This document shows positions 36,114-45,387 of a DNA stretch of 64,000 nt, in pieces. Numbering within the stretch: position 1 is the first letter of the stretch; the number at the start of each line of letters is the position of its first letter. Under the pieces are notes generated by a model. It did not search any database. It had not been told where the DNA came from and worked only from the letters and a program-made list of their open reading frames with translations. Source of the stretch: Devosia equisanguinis (lineage in GTDB: Bacteria; Pseudomonadota; Alphaproteobacteria; Rhizobiales; Devosiaceae); assembly GCF_900631955.1 (NCBI RefSeq), contig NZ_UZWD01000038.1, positions 1 through 64,000 of the forward strand. Reading direction: 5' to 3'. Made by a program: the position numbers and the translations under genes.

Positions 36114-38837
36114 TTAGCCGAGGCCGAGGCGGCGCTGCCACCAGCCGACCTTTTTCTTCTTGTCCGGCTCGCCATCGGTGTTGCCCTCGCTTTCGGCGGG
36201 GCTGTCCGGGGTTTCTTCGGCCGGCGCGGCACTTGAGGTGACCACGACGCCCTCGGGCGGCAGTTCCTTCTTCACGCGACGGATCCGGGCAGGCTTGGCC
36301 TCGGGCGCAGGCTCTGCAGTTGCGCTGGTTGGCTCGGCGGCCGGTGCTGCCTCGATGGCAGCGGGGGCGCTGACGGCAGCTTCGGTCGTCGCCTCGGCAG
36401 CTTCAGCCTTGGGCTTGCGGGCACGAGGCTTGCGCTTGGGCTTTTCCTCGGCGGCGGGCTCGCTCGCAGCTTCTTCCGTGGCGGGCGCAGCTTCAGCCGG
36501 TACGGCTTCAGCGGTTTCGGCCTTGGGCTTGCGGGCGCGGGGCTTACGCTTGGGCTTTTCTTCGGCGACAGGCTCGGCAGCGACCTCTTCCGAAGCGGGA
36601 GCGGCTTCTGCAGGGGTGGTTTCGGCAACAGCCGGAGCAGCCTCTGCCTCGGCCGGAGCGGCCGCCGTTGCGGCTTCTTCGGTCACGGCATCACCGTTCT
36701 CGGTGGCCTCGTTGCCATTGGCCTCGCCATCCTGGTCGCGACGGTTGCGACGACCGCCACGGCGGCCGCGACGGCGGCGACGGCGGTTTTCGCCATCACC
36801 TTCGGCGGCATTGCGGGCCGCGCCGTTCTCGGCGCTGTCGTCGTCCTCATCACCCTCTTCGGTGTCGCCAGCGGCTTCGGCATCATAGTCCTGAGCCTGC
36901 TGCTGCTGCGGTGCGCGCTCTTCCGAACGCTCGCCATTGCCGCCACGGCGGCGGCGGCGGCGACGACGACGACCATTGCCCTCACCTTCGCCGGTGTCGG
37001 CGCGGGCTTCGGTTTCTTCGCTCTCGTCGGCGTCCTCGACGATCTCTTCCTCGACATCGTCTTCAATGACGGCACTGTCGACGCGGACATGGGCGGCCAC
37101 GCGCTGATCGACATAGGACGAGACGCGGGTTTCGCCCTTTTCGATGCCGAACTGCTGGCCGGTGAGCTTGCTATCGGCGGTGATGGTGATCGAGAGCGCG
37201 TTGCGGGCCTCAAGCGCGGTCAGGGTGTCGCGCTTGTAGTTGAGGATGTAGAGCGCCACGTCGGTGGGCACGCGCACATTGATGGACTGGCCCTGCTTGC
37301 GCAGCACGTGATCCTCGATGTGACGCATGATCATCAGCGCCAGAGATTCGGTGGAGCGCACGAGGCCGGTGCCTTCGCAGACCGGGCACTTGTGGGTGGA
37401 GCTTTCGACCACGCCGAAACGGATGCGCTGGCGGCTCATTTCCATGAGGCCGAAATGGCTGATGCGACCCACCTGGATGCGGGCGCGGTCGTCCTTGAGG
37501 CAATCCTTGAGCTTGCGCTCGACGGCCCGGTTGGAGCGGTTCTCCATCATGTCGATGAAGTCGATGACGATGAGACCGGCAAGATCGCGCAGGCGCAGTT
37601 GGCGAGCCACTTCATCGGCGGCTTCCAGATTGGTCTGGAGCGCGGTGTCCTCGATATTATGCTCCTTGGTGGAGCGGCCCGAGTTCACGTCGATCGAAAC
37701 GAGTGCTTCGGTCGGGTTGATGACGATGTAACCGCCGGAGGGCAGGGTGACCACGGGCGAGAACATCTGGTCGAGCTGGTTCTCGACGCCGAACTTGGAA
37801 AAGAGCGGCTGCTCTTCGCCATAAGGCTTCACGTTCTTGGCGTGGGACGGCATGATCATCTTCATGAAGTCCTTGGCCTCGCGATAGGCGTTGTCGCCCG
37901 CGACCAGAACTTCGTCGATGTCCTTGTTGTAGAGATCGCGGATGGTCCGCTTGATCAGGCTGCCTTCTTCATAGACCAGGCAGGGCGCCTGGCTCTGCAG
38001 GGTCAGCGTGCGCACGCTTTCCCAGAGGCGCATCAGATATTCGAAGTCGCGCTTGACCTCGGCCTTGGTGCGCAAGGCACCTGCGGTGCGCAGGATGACG
38101 CCCATGCCCTGCGGCACTTCCAGGTCCGAGGTGATTTCCTTGAGGCGCTTGCGATCGGCCGCATTGGTGATCTTGCGCGAGATGCCGCCGCCACGAGCCG
38201 TGTTCGGCATCAGCACGGAATAGCGGCCGGCGAGCGACAGATAGGTCGTGAGAGCGGCGCCCTTGTTGCCGCGCTCTTCCTTGACCACCTGCACCAGCAT
38301 CACCTGGCGGCGCTTGATGACTTCCTGGATCTTGTACTGGTGACGACGCTGCTGGCTGGAGCGGCGACGCTCCGGCACTTCCTCGAGCGCGTCGGCGCCA
38401 CCGATGGATTCGACCGGTTCGCTATTGGCCGGGGCCTGCTCGATATGGCTGGCCTCGCCGGGTTCCTGCGGATCGGCTTCGGCATCGGTTTCAGCAACGC
38501 CTTCGGGCACCGAGACGGTGTCTTCGGCGTCGTCATGGCTTTCGTCCTCGTGCTCTTCGTCGCGCAGCAGGGCTTCGCGGTCGGCAACGGGGATCTGGTA
38601 GTAATCGGGGTGGATTTCGCTGAAGGCGAGGAAGCCGTGGCGATTGCCGCCATATTCAACGAAGGCCGCCTGGAGGCTGGGCTCCACCCGCGTGACCTTG
38701 GCGAGGTAAATATTGCCCCGCAATTGGCGGCGGGTCGCCGATTCGAAATCGAACTCCTCCAGCCGGTTACCGGCGGTAACGACAATCCGTGTTTCTTCCG
38801 GGTGGATGGCATCCACCAGCATTCTCTTGGTCGCCAT
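36114..38837 (-). CDS. rne: Ribonuclease E
   Basis: The endoribonuclease that starts mRNA decay and processes rRNA and tRNA, 907 residues. The N-terminal catalytic half has the S1 domain (RGNIYLAKVTRVEPSLQAAF) interrupted by a long acidic insertion about residues 85-155, usual in alphaproteobacteria, then SIDVNSGRSTKEHN and VIDFIDMMENRSNRAVE (metal-binding Asp) and the zinc-link CPVCEGTG near 441. The C-terminal ~370 residues are disordered: acidic, Arg-rich (GRRRRRRRRRGG) and Ala/Pro/Lys-rich blocks including two near-identical KPKRKPRARKPKAE repeats, forming the degradosome scaffold. GGAG precedes the ATG giving MATKRMLVDA. A likely promoter about 420 bases upstream implies a long 5' leader. 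Confidence 0.96.
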   Translation of the reverse strand: MATKRMLVDAIHPEETRIVVTAGNRLEEFDFESATRRQLRGNIYLAKVTRVEPSLQAAFVEYGGNRHGFLAFSEIHPDYYQIPVADREALLRDEEHEDESHDDAEDTVSVPEGVAETDAEADPQEPGEASHIEQAPANSEPVESIGGADALEEVPERRRSSQQRRHQYKIQEVIKRRQVMLVQVVKEERGNKGAALTTYLSLAGRYSVLMPNTARGGGISRKITNAADRKRLKEITSDLEVPQGMGVILRTAGALRTKAEVKRDFEYLMRLWESVRTLTLQSQAPCLVYEEGSLIKRTIRDLYNKDIDEVLVAGDNAYREAKDFMKMIMPSHAKNVKPYGEEQPLFSKFGVENQLDQMFSPVVTLPSGGYIVINPTEALVSIDVNSGRSTKEHNIEDTALQTNLEAADEVARQLRLRDLAGLIVIDFIDMMENRSNRAVERKLKDCLKDDRARIQVGRISHFGLMEMSRQRIRFGVVESSTHKCPVCEGTGLVRSTESLALMIMRHIEDHVLRKQGQSINVRVPTDVALYILNYKRDTLTALEARNALSITITADSKLTGQQFGIEKGETRVSSYVDQRVAAHVRVDSAVIEDDVEEEIVEDADESEETEARADTGEGEGNGRRRRRRRRRGGNGERSEERAPQQQQAQDYDAEAAGDTEEGDEDDDSAENGAARNAAEGDGENRRRRRRGRRGGRRNRRDQDGEANGNEATENGDAVTEEAATAAAPAEAEAAPAVAETTPAEAAPASEEVAAEPVAEEKPKRKPRARKPKAETAEAVPAEAAPATEEAASEPAAEEKPKRKPRARKPKAEAAEATTEAAVSAPAAIEAAPAAEPTSATAEPAPEAKPARIRRVKKELPPEGVVVTSSAAPAEETPDSPAESEGNTDGEPDKKKKVGWWQRRLGLG

Positions 38838-39258
38838 AATGAACTCCGCGCACCCGCGCGCCGACAAGAGGCCGCCGGAAAACCGGCATCCTGGGTGTGG
38901 CGCGTTGCGGGGCGTATGGGTTGGATAGAATTGGGCGCGAACCTCTCACGTTCAGCGCAGGGTTTGTGGTGGTCTTGGCCGGGAGAAAGGGCGAAGCAAA
39001 ACGGCAATCGGTCTGTTCGATCGCGTCGCGCTCTGTCCGCCTGCGGGCCATATGACCTCTTCCTATTGGGTGGCTGGCCCTGGGCCTGCCACCGTCCGGC
39101 TGTTGAAAGCCGAAATTCTTCAAACGGGCGCTGAAACCGCAACTTCCGTTCTGGACCGGAACGCCTTCTGCGTATGACCGTCCAGCCCTGTTTCGAGCCA
39201 TGGAAGGGGTGTCAGTCCCTCGAAAATGGCCGCGAAACACACGCGCCTGCAGCTTCAG
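38838..39258 (-). other. Putative long 5' leader of rne
   Basis: No convincing gene occupies this stretch on either strand. On the minus strand it lies between a candidate promoter and rne and holds several short hairpins, for example GCCGG-TTTT-CCGGC near 38882-38895. In enterobacteria a 361-base rne leader mediates RNase E autoregulation; a similar role here is inferred from position and length only. Confidence 0.4.
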
Positions 39259-39287
39259 CATGTAGGAAAAATGCGCCAGATTGGCAA
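39259..39287 (-). promoter_or_regulatory. Candidate promoter of rne
   Basis: On the minus strand TTGCCA (five of six consensus) and TACATG (three of six) are exactly 17 bases apart. The inferred start site would give a leader of about 415 bases before rne. Confidence 0.4.
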
Positions 39288-39400
39288 CAGGAAAGTCAAA
39301 TTGTCTCGAGTGGCGCCAATTTCAACGCTGCTTTCTTGGCCGGGGGCGCAAATCATCGCATAAGGCCATCCATGCCGCAGAATCGCCCGAGCGCCATGCG

Positions 39401-40663
39401 ATGCGACCCGTTCACCACCCAGGGGCCGGCCCAAGTTTGACCCGAGAATTTTTCCGCCTGACGCTGCTCGTGCTGTTTGCCGCCATGGCGCTGGCTGTGC
39501 CCAGCCTGGCGCAGGAGCCCCCGGGCCTGCCCAATGTCATGGATGCGCGCCTGACGGCCACGCCCGAGCGCGTGCGCCTGGTGATCGACCTTGCCGGCAA
39601 GACCGAGTTCTCCTTCGTATCGTTGAGCGAGCCAAACCGGCTTGCGGTCGATGTGCGGGCGGGGACGTTTTCGGTGCCTGAAGCGGAGGGCGTGCCGAGC
39701 GAGCCGGGCCTCGTCTCCGCCTACACGATCGAGCAGGCGGCGCCCGATCGAGTGCGCACCACACTGGAATTGTCGGGCCCGGCCCAGGTGCAGCAGGCCT
39801 ATGTGCTCGACCCGTTCGAGGACCAGCCGGCGCGGCTCGTGGTCGATATCATCGCCGCAACGCCCGAGGAATTCGCCGCCAATGTCGAGCGCGACCGACA
39901 GGCATCGGAAAGCATCGCCACTGCTCCGGCCCAGTCGACCCCAGCCGGCGGATCGGAATTGCCGTTCGACAGCAAACCGCTGGTGGTGATCGATCCAGGT
40001 CATGGCGGCATCGACAGCGGCGCGGAAGCGGCCGGTGGCATCAAGGAGAAGGACATCGTCCTCGCCTTCGCCCTGCGCCTGCAGGAATTGCTGGTGGAGT
40101 CGGGGCGGTTCGACGTGGCGCTGACACGCGAGGACGACACCTATCTGCGGCTCGAAGAGCGCGTGGCGCTGGCGCGCGGCAACAAGGCAGACCTGTTTTT
40201 GTCCATCCACGCCGACAGCTTCCAGCAGCCCGAGATTCGCGGCGCCAGCGTCTATACGCGCGACGAAAACGCCACCGACGTGCTCGACAAGGTGCTGGCC
40301 GACTCGGAAAACAAGACCGATGTGATTGCCGGTTTCACCGTGCCGCAGCAGATGGCGCCCGAGGTGGTGGATATTCTGCTGGACCTGATGCGCCGCGAAA
40401 TGCGGGTGCAGTCCTTCATGGCGGCACAGGCTATCGTGCACCAGCTCGAGCCCAGCGTGGCGCTGCGCCGGTTCCCGGTGCGGCAGGCGGATTTTTTCGT
40501 GCTTCAGGCGCCTGACGTGCCCTCGGTACTGATCGAGCTGGGCTTCTTGTCCAATGCCAATGATATCGCCAATCTGATGCAATCGGACTGGCGGGACCGG
40601 ACCGCCAATGCCATCGCTCGGGGTATTTCCAGCTATTTCGACAGCCTGGAGACCCAGCCATGA
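39401..40663 (+). CDS. amiC: N-acetylmuramoyl-L-alanine amidase (AmiC type)
   Basis: A periplasmic zinc amidase that splits septal peptidoglycan, 420 residues from the ATG giving MRPVHHPG. A signal peptide (FFRLTLLVLFAAMALAVPSL, ending AQA-like) precedes an AMIN domain (about 60-150), which localises the enzyme to the septum, and an Amidase_3 domain with zinc ligands in DPGHGGIDSG, GGIKEKD, SIHADS and the catalytic Glu in LIELGFLSN. A TTG at 39437 would give a tidier signal peptide and is a fair alternative start. EnvC-type activators such as the one at 18-19.4 kb are expected partners. It is upstream of the PBP1A gene. Confidence 0.92.
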   Translation: MRPVHHPGAGPSLTREFFRLTLLVLFAAMALAVPSLAQEPPGLPNVMDARLTATPERVRLVIDLAGKTEFSFVSLSEPNRLAVDVRAGTFSVPEAEGVPSEPGLVSAYTIEQAAPDRVRTTLELSGPAQVQQAYVLDPFEDQPARLVVDIIAATPEEFAANVERDRQASESIATAPAQSTPAGGSELPFDSKPLVVIDPGHGGIDSGAEAAGGIKEKDIVLAFALRLQELLVESGRFDVALTREDDTYLRLEERVALARGNKADLFLSIHADSFQQPEIRGASVYTRDENATDVLDKVLADSENKTDVIAGFTVPQQMAPEVVDILLDLMRREMRVQSFMAAQAIVHQLEPSVALRRFPVRQADFFVLQAPDVPSVLIELGFLSNANDIANLMQSDWRDRTANAIARGISSYFDSLETQP

Positions 40664-40738
40664 GCATTTGCTATGATTTTAAGACTGCCTCGACGCCGGA
40701 AGCGGTGCTGGCGCTCGCAGCGCAGGATTGCTGACTGA

Positions 40739-43213
40739 ATGTTTCGATTGCTCGGCTGGCTTTTTGGTTTCGGCATGTTCCTGGCGCTGGCCGGCGTGGC
40801 AGTCGGCGCCGTCTATCTGGCGACGGTGACGGCGCAACTGCCCGACTATACCGTGCTCAAGGACTATCAGCCGCCGGTGACGACGCGCGTGCATGCCGCA
40901 GACGGGACGCTGCTGGCCGAATATGCGCGTGAGCGCCGGCTGTTCCAGCCGATCGAGACGGTGCCGCCGCTGCTGGTGCAGGCTTTCCTTTCGGCTGAGG
41001 ACAAGGAGTTTTTCAGCCATGGCGGCATCGCTTTCGAAGGGCTGGTGCGCGCGGTGCGCGACAATCTCGTGGCGCGCATGGACGGCAATAATTCCATCCA
41101 GGGCGGTGGCTCCAGCATTACCCAGCAGGTGGCCAAGAACTTCCTGCTGACCTCCGAGCAAACCTGGGACCGCAAGATCCAGGAGGCGATTCTCGCCATT
41201 CGCATCGAGTCGACCTTCACCAAGGAGAAGATCCTCGAGCTCTATCTCAACGAGATTTTCCTCGGGCTCAATTCTTATGGCGTGGCGGCGGCGGCGCTCA
41301 ACTATTTCGACAAGGCGCTGTATCAACTGACCCTTTCTGAGGCTGCCTATATCGCGGCGCTGCCCAAGGGGCCGAACAATTATCATCCGTTCCGTCGCCC
41401 GCAGGCAGCCATCGAGCGCCGCAACTGGGTGATCGACCGCATGGTGGAGAATGGCTATGTGACCGCCGCCGACGCCGCGGTTGCCAAGGCCGAGCCGCTC
41501 AACGTCATCCCGCGCGCGGCGGGCAGCCAGCTCTATTCGGCCGAATATTTTACCGAGGAAGTGCGGCGTGAACTGGCAAAGCTCTACGGCGAGGACCAGC
41601 TTTATGGCGGCGGCCTGTCGGTGCGCACGACGCTGGAGCCGCGGCTGCAGGAATATGCCAGGCGGGCATTGATGGACGGCTTGATCGCCTTCGATCACGG
41701 CCGCGGTTTCCGGACGCCAGTGGCCAGCATCGAGCTGGGCGACGACTGGGGCGTCGATGTCGCCGCCATCAAGCCGCTGAGCGATGTGCCGGAATGGCAG
41801 CTGGCCGTGGTGCTGGAGATGGGCAGCAACCAGGCGACGATTGGCCTGCGACCGGACAATGACGTCGATGGTGCACTGTCGCCCGAGCGCACGGTGGGCA
41901 CGCTGTCCGGGCCGGAAATCCGTTGGGTTTCAAAGCCCTTGCAGGATATTCTGAAGGTCGGAGACGTGGTCTATGTTTCGCCGGTGGCGGGCAAGGATGG
42001 AATCTACACGCTCGAGCAGGTGCCCGAGATCGAGGGTGCGCTGGTGGCGATGGACCCGCGTACAGGCCGTGTATTGGCTATGGTCGGCGGCTTCTCCTTC
42101 GCGGAATCCGAGTTCAACCGCGCCACCCAGGCGCTCCGGCAACCCGGCTCGTCATTCAAGCCCATCGTCTATGCGGCGGCGCTGGACAATGGCTATACGC
42201 CGGCCTCGGTGGTGCTGGATGCGCCCGTGGAAGTGCGCATGGCCGATGGGTCGGTATGGCGGCCGGAAAATTACTCGCAGCAATTCTATGGACCGCAGAC
42301 GCTGCGCCGCGGCATCGAGCGCAGCCGCAACGTGATGACTGTGCGGTTGGCCCGCGATATCGGCATGCCGCTGATCGCCGACTATGCCCGCATGTTCGGC
42401 ATTTACGACGATATGCAGCCGGTTCTGGCCATGGCGCTGGGTGCCGGTGAAACCACCGATATGCGCATGACGGCTGCCTATGCCACCATTGCCAATGGTG
42501 GGCGCAAGATCGTGCCGACGCTGATCGACCGCATCCAGGATCGTTATGGCACCACGGTCTATCGCCACGACCATCGTATCTGCGAGGGCTGCGCCGCCGA
42601 GGATTGGCACGGGCAGGGCGAACCGCGCATTCTCGACAATCGCGAGCAGGTGCTCGACCCGATGACCGCGTACCAGATCACCTCGATGATGGAAGGTGTG
42701 GTACAGCGCGGCACCGGCACGGCGGCACGGGCGCTGAATCGCCCGGTGGCAGGCAAGACGGGCACCACCAATGACTACAAGGACGCCTGGTTCGTCGGCT
42801 TTACCCCGGAATTGGCGGTGGGCATCTATATCGGCTACGACAAGCCGCGCTCGATGGGTTCGTCCTCGACCGGCGGCGGCATGGCGGTGCCGATTTTCAC
42901 CAATTTCATGGCCAAGGCCCTGCAGGGCAAGCCTCCGACCCCGTTCAACGTGCCCACAGGCATGACCACCGCCTGGATCAATCCCAATACCGGCGCCAAG
43001 GCGTTCGAAGGCGAGGCGGCCATCCAGGAGGCGTTCAAGCCCGGGAGCGGCCCCAACCAGATGACCTCCATCATCGGCATCGACGTCAACGCCATGGACG
43101 CCATCCAGCGCCAGCAGAACATGCAGCAGCAATATGGCGGCGGGATTTCGACCCAACCGAGCGGCAATGGCGGGTTCATGGACCCGAGCCTGGGACGTGG
43201 CGGGCTGTTTTAG
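40739..43213 (+). CDS. mrcA: Penicillin-binding protein 1A
   Basis: A bifunctional peptidoglycan synthase, 824 residues. One N-terminal membrane anchor (about 3-30) is followed by the glycosyltransferase domain (EDKEFFSHGGIAFEGLVRA with the catalytic Glu, then GGSSITQQVAKNFLL), a linker/OB-like region, and the transpeptidase domain with SxxK in GSSFKP near 474, SRN near 527 and KTG in GKTGTTNDYKDAW near 675. It ends in a Gln/Gly-rich tail. It follows amiC by 75 bases on the same strand, a pairing that couples wall cutting with synthesis and, with rne, is a familiar order in this bacterial class. Confidence 0.95.
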   Translation: MFRLLGWLFGFGMFLALAGVAVGAVYLATVTAQLPDYTVLKDYQPPVTTRVHAADGTLLAEYARERRLFQPIETVPPLLVQAFLSAEDKEFFSHGGIAFEGLVRAVRDNLVARMDGNNSIQGGGSSITQQVAKNFLLTSEQTWDRKIQEAILAIRIESTFTKEKILELYLNEIFLGLNSYGVAAAALNYFDKALYQLTLSEAAYIAALPKGPNNYHPFRRPQAAIERRNWVIDRMVENGYVTAADAAVAKAEPLNVIPRAAGSQLYSAEYFTEEVRRELAKLYGEDQLYGGGLSVRTTLEPRLQEYARRALMDGLIAFDHGRGFRTPVASIELGDDWGVDVAAIKPLSDVPEWQLAVVLEMGSNQATIGLRPDNDVDGALSPERTVGTLSGPEIRWVSKPLQDILKVGDVVYVSPVAGKDGIYTLEQVPEIEGALVAMDPRTGRVLAMVGGFSFAESEFNRATQALRQPGSSFKPIVYAAALDNGYTPASVVLDAPVEVRMADGSVWRPENYSQQFYGPQTLRRGIERSRNVMTVRLARDIGMPLIADYARMFGIYDDMQPVLAMALGAGETTDMRMTAAYATIANGGRKIVPTLIDRIQDRYGTTVYRHDHRICEGCAAEDWHGQGEPRILDNREQVLDPMTAYQITSMMEGVVQRGTGTAARALNRPVAGKTGTTNDYKDAWFVGFTPELAVGIYIGYDKPRSMGSSSTGGGMAVPIFTNFMAKALQGKPPTPFNVPTGMTTAWINPNTGAKAFEGEAAIQEAFKPGSGPNQMTSIIGIDVNAMDAIQRQQNMQQQYGGGISTQPSGNGGFMDPSLGRGGLF

Positions 43214-43331
43214 GGGCAGTTTAGGTCTGGGTTGGGTTGCGATGGCGGGGTGGGCGACTAAGCGCTCAAGCGACGGTGTCCTTGCTCGTTACCGATGGAC
43301 ATCCCGCCCTAGTTCACGCCTCAGGCTGAGG
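43214..43331. other. Gap after mrcA with no recognisable feature
   Basis: I see no gene, RNA or strong hairpin here. The sequence runs into a family B repeat. The remainder up to 43609 after the repeat also shows no convincing coding signal. Confidence 0.5.
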
Positions 43332-43470
43332 GCTACCGCATATGGGTTTGAGCCTGTTGCACACCCCCACCCGGCCTCCCCCTATAGGAGGGGGAGGGGC
43401 TGCATCGCGTCCTGGGAAACTTGGTGTCTGAAGCACCGGCCGGTCTATCTCCTCCTATGCGGGGAGGGAT
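43332..43470. repeat. Paired C/G-rich hairpin repeat with border (family B, copy 4)
   Basis: Border GCTACCGCATATGGGTTTGA and GCCTGTTGCACACC leads into the left half ACCCCCACCCGGCCTCCCCC with its hairpin (to 43398). The right half (CTCCTCCTATGCGGGGAGGG) is eroded. The border matches, in inverted orientation, that of copy 3 at 35969-36000. Confidence 0.65.
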
Positions 43471-43609
43471 GAGAGCCCGCGTCTTATTGGCCAAACCCGA
43501 TGGCCGTGCCACAAAGTGGGAGGCGGCCCGGGGGCGCAATTGTTGCGCCTCGGTGGCTGTTTGAGTGGCCCTTGGGTCACGCCCGAAGGCGACGTGGCGC
43601 GCTCGGGTT

Positions 43610-44149
43610 TCAGGTGAGCGAATTGGGCGGGGTGCGTTTGGCGGTGCGGCGGGGCTTGAAGGATTCGCCGGGCTTGGTGGCGGGTTCGCGCTTGATCTCG
43701 CTATCGCCGGCTGGGTGCTGGGCGACGTGGGGGAGCGGCTCGGTGGCCGGGGTGATATATTCGTCGGCCTCGGCGAAATCGGTTTCGTCGCCCTGTTCGG
43801 CCAGATCGCGGATGGCGTCGCGCACTTCATCGAGAAGAGAAGCCGAATAGCGCGAACGCTGCACGCTCTCACCGGTCGCCTCGTGGGAGCGGAACCAGAC
43901 CAACAGCGCTTCGCTGCCGATGCGCAGCGCCACGAAGGCCAGGAGGCCGAAGACGATGATTTCGAGAATGCCCCAAAGGCCATTGCCGAAACCGGTGCCG
44001 AAGCGGAAGAAGAAGTGGTTGATGGCCCAGAGCAGAATGGAAGCCAGCCCCAGCGCGTAGAGAATCGGCACCAGCTTGGGGGAGAGAATCGCATCGAGCC
44101 GGAACAGGGTCTGGCGCGAGAGCAGGCGTTTGAGGTCATCCAGGGTCAT
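43610..44149 (-). CDS. DUF4282 domain-containing membrane protein
   Basis: A 179-residue inner-membrane protein. The N-terminal half has two transmembrane segments (about 25-45, LVPILYALGLASILLWAINH, and 56-78) separated by the glycine/phenylalanine turn FRFGTGFGNG, with the following ALRIGSEALLVWFRSHEATG: the pattern of DUF4282, a family without known function. The C-terminal half is hydrophilic, acidic then basic (PGESFKPRRTAKR), and cytoplasmic. The ATG giving MTLDDLKRLL is chosen; the open frame upstream reads into the lipB end. It is 64 bases downstream of lipB on the same strand. Confidence 0.8.
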   Translation of the reverse strand: MTLDDLKRLLSRQTLFRLDAILSPKLVPILYALGLASILLWAINHFFFRFGTGFGNGLWGILEIIVFGLLAFVALRIGSEALLVWFRSHEATGESVQRSRYSASLLDEVRDAIRDLAEQGDETDFAEADEYITPATEPLPHVAQHPAGDSEIKREPATKPGESFKPRRTAKRTPPNSLT

Positions 44150-44213
44150 AGCGGGATCCTCGCTCCGGTTGGTTGGATCAGATTGAGCCGGCCAGGCAGG
44201 GCCTGACAAGGGC

Positions 44214-44972
44214 TCATAGCACGAGTGTGGGGCCGAACAGCGCTTCGAATTGCGCGCGGAGCACAGAATCGACCTCCGGCATGGAGAGGAGAATGCCCAT
44301 GTCCTCGAAACTGGTCACGCCCTGATCGGTGATGCCGCAAGGGACGATGCCATTGTAATGGCTGAGATCGGGCGAGACGTTGAGCGACAGGCCGTGAAAG
44401 GTGACCCATTTGCGCACCCGCACGCCAATCGCCGCGATCTTGTCCTCGCGTCCGAGACCCTTTTCGGGGCGCTGCACCCATACGCCGACGCGTCCGTCGC
44501 GGCGCTCGCCGGGAATGTTGTGGGCGGCCAGGGTGTCGATCACCCATTGCTCCAGCCTCTGCACCAGACAGCGGATATCGCGGCCGCGCTGGGTCAGGTC
44601 GAGCATGACATAGACAACGCGCTGGCCGGGACCGTGATAGGTATATTGCCCGCCGCGCCCGGCCGGATAGACCGGAAAGCGCGGATTGAGCAGGTCTTCC
44701 GGGCGCGCCGAGGTGCCTGCGGTGTAGAGCGCGGGGTGTTCCAGCAGCCAGACTGCCTCACTGGCAGTGCCGGCAGCGATGGCAGCCACGCGCTCATCCA
44801 TCATGGCCAGTGCGGTTTCATAATCGAGCGGAGCATCGAAGATGCACCATTCAACGGGACGGTAATCGGCGCGATGGAGTTTCGACCGAATTTGGCACGC
44901 CTCTGCGGCGCCTGTTAACGCTTCCATAACCAGCCCTGAAGGACTCTGCTGCACGGCGAATCCGTCCTGCAT
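44214..44972 (-). CDS. lipB: Octanoyl-[ACP]:protein N-octanoyltransferase
   Basis: Transfers octanoate from acyl carrier protein to lipoyl domains, the first step of lipoic acid synthesis. The longest frame is 252 residues; a Met at 44927 ([10 protein letters not shown]) would give 237 and is also reasonable. Key features are the acyl-binding region [14 protein letters not shown], the [12 protein letters not shown] strand, the catalytic Lys in [15 protein letters not shown] and the catalytic Cys in [12 protein letters not shown]. It diverges from the fliN-like gene with only about 33 bases between start codons, so the two must share a promoter region. Confidence 0.94.
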   Translation of the reverse strand: MQDGFAVQQSPSGLVMEALTGAAEACQIRSKLHRADYRPVEWCIFDAPLDYETALAMMDERVAAIAAGTASEAVWLLEHPALYTAGTSARPEDLLNPRFPVYPAGRGGQYTYHGPGQRVVYVMLDLTQRGRDIRCLVQRLEQWVIDTLAAHNIPGERRDGRVGVWVQRPEKGLGREDKIAAIGVRVRKWVTFHGLSLNVSPDLSHYNGIVPCGITDQGVTSFEDMGILLSMPEVDSVLRAQFEALFGPTLVL

Positions 44973-45005
44973 CCCGCAGGCCCACCATGCTTGTTGTCTC
45001 TATCT

Positions 45006-45239
45006 ATGAACACTTTGGACAATATTGAAGTCGATATCACCGTGGAACTCGGCGCGACCACCATGCCGATCCACCATTTGCTGCGCATGGGCCGCGGCGC
45101 GGTGATCGAACTGGACGCGGGCGAGCATGACCCGCTGAAGATTTACGCCAACAATACACTGATCGCCCGGGGCGAGGTGAATGTCGAAGAGGGACAGTTG
45201 CGCGTCTTCGTGACCGAGAAGGTTTTGCGCCACGCGTGA
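45006..45239 (+). CDS. fliN: FliN/SpoA-domain protein, orphan
   Basis: A 77-residue protein consisting of one SpoA domain: IEVDITVELGATTMPIHHLL, RMGRGAVIELDAGEHDPLKI, then IARGEVNVEEGQLRVFVTE. This matches the C-terminal half of FliN, the flagellar rotor switch protein, and its type III secretion relatives. FliN proteins are usually longer and lie among flagellar genes; this one is alone beside lipB and lacks the N-terminal region. The ATG giving MNTLDNIEV is the better start; a TTG five codons upstream is possible. It could be the functional rotor FliN displaced from the flagellar locus, or a divergent paralogue. Confidence 0.8.
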   Translation: MNTLDNIEVDITVELGATTMPIHHLLRMGRGAVIELDAGEHDPLKIYANNTLIARGEVNVEEGQLRVFVTEKVLRHA

Positions 45240-45313
45240 AGCCCATCCGCGATGCATATGGCGATCCGCCTGCAGGATGTCCACAGGCTTACAAGAATTC
45301 TCGATTTAAGCGC

Positions 45314-45342
45314 TTGAGGTTGTCCAAGACCTTTGCTACATC
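45314..45342 (+). promoter_or_regulatory. Candidate promoter of tRNA-Leu
   Basis: TTGAGG and TACATC are separated by 17 bases and lie about 45 bases upstream of the tRNA. The -10 match is weak. Confidence 0.35.
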
Positions 45343-45387
45343 CCCAATCGCTTCGGCGCCAATGGCGTCGGGCTTCTACCACACAGT

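Noticed and set aside
38767..39261. Minus-strand open frame overlapping the rne start and leader
   Set aside because: Arg/Pro-rich translation without ribosome site, domain or plausible start; overlaps the certain start of rne.
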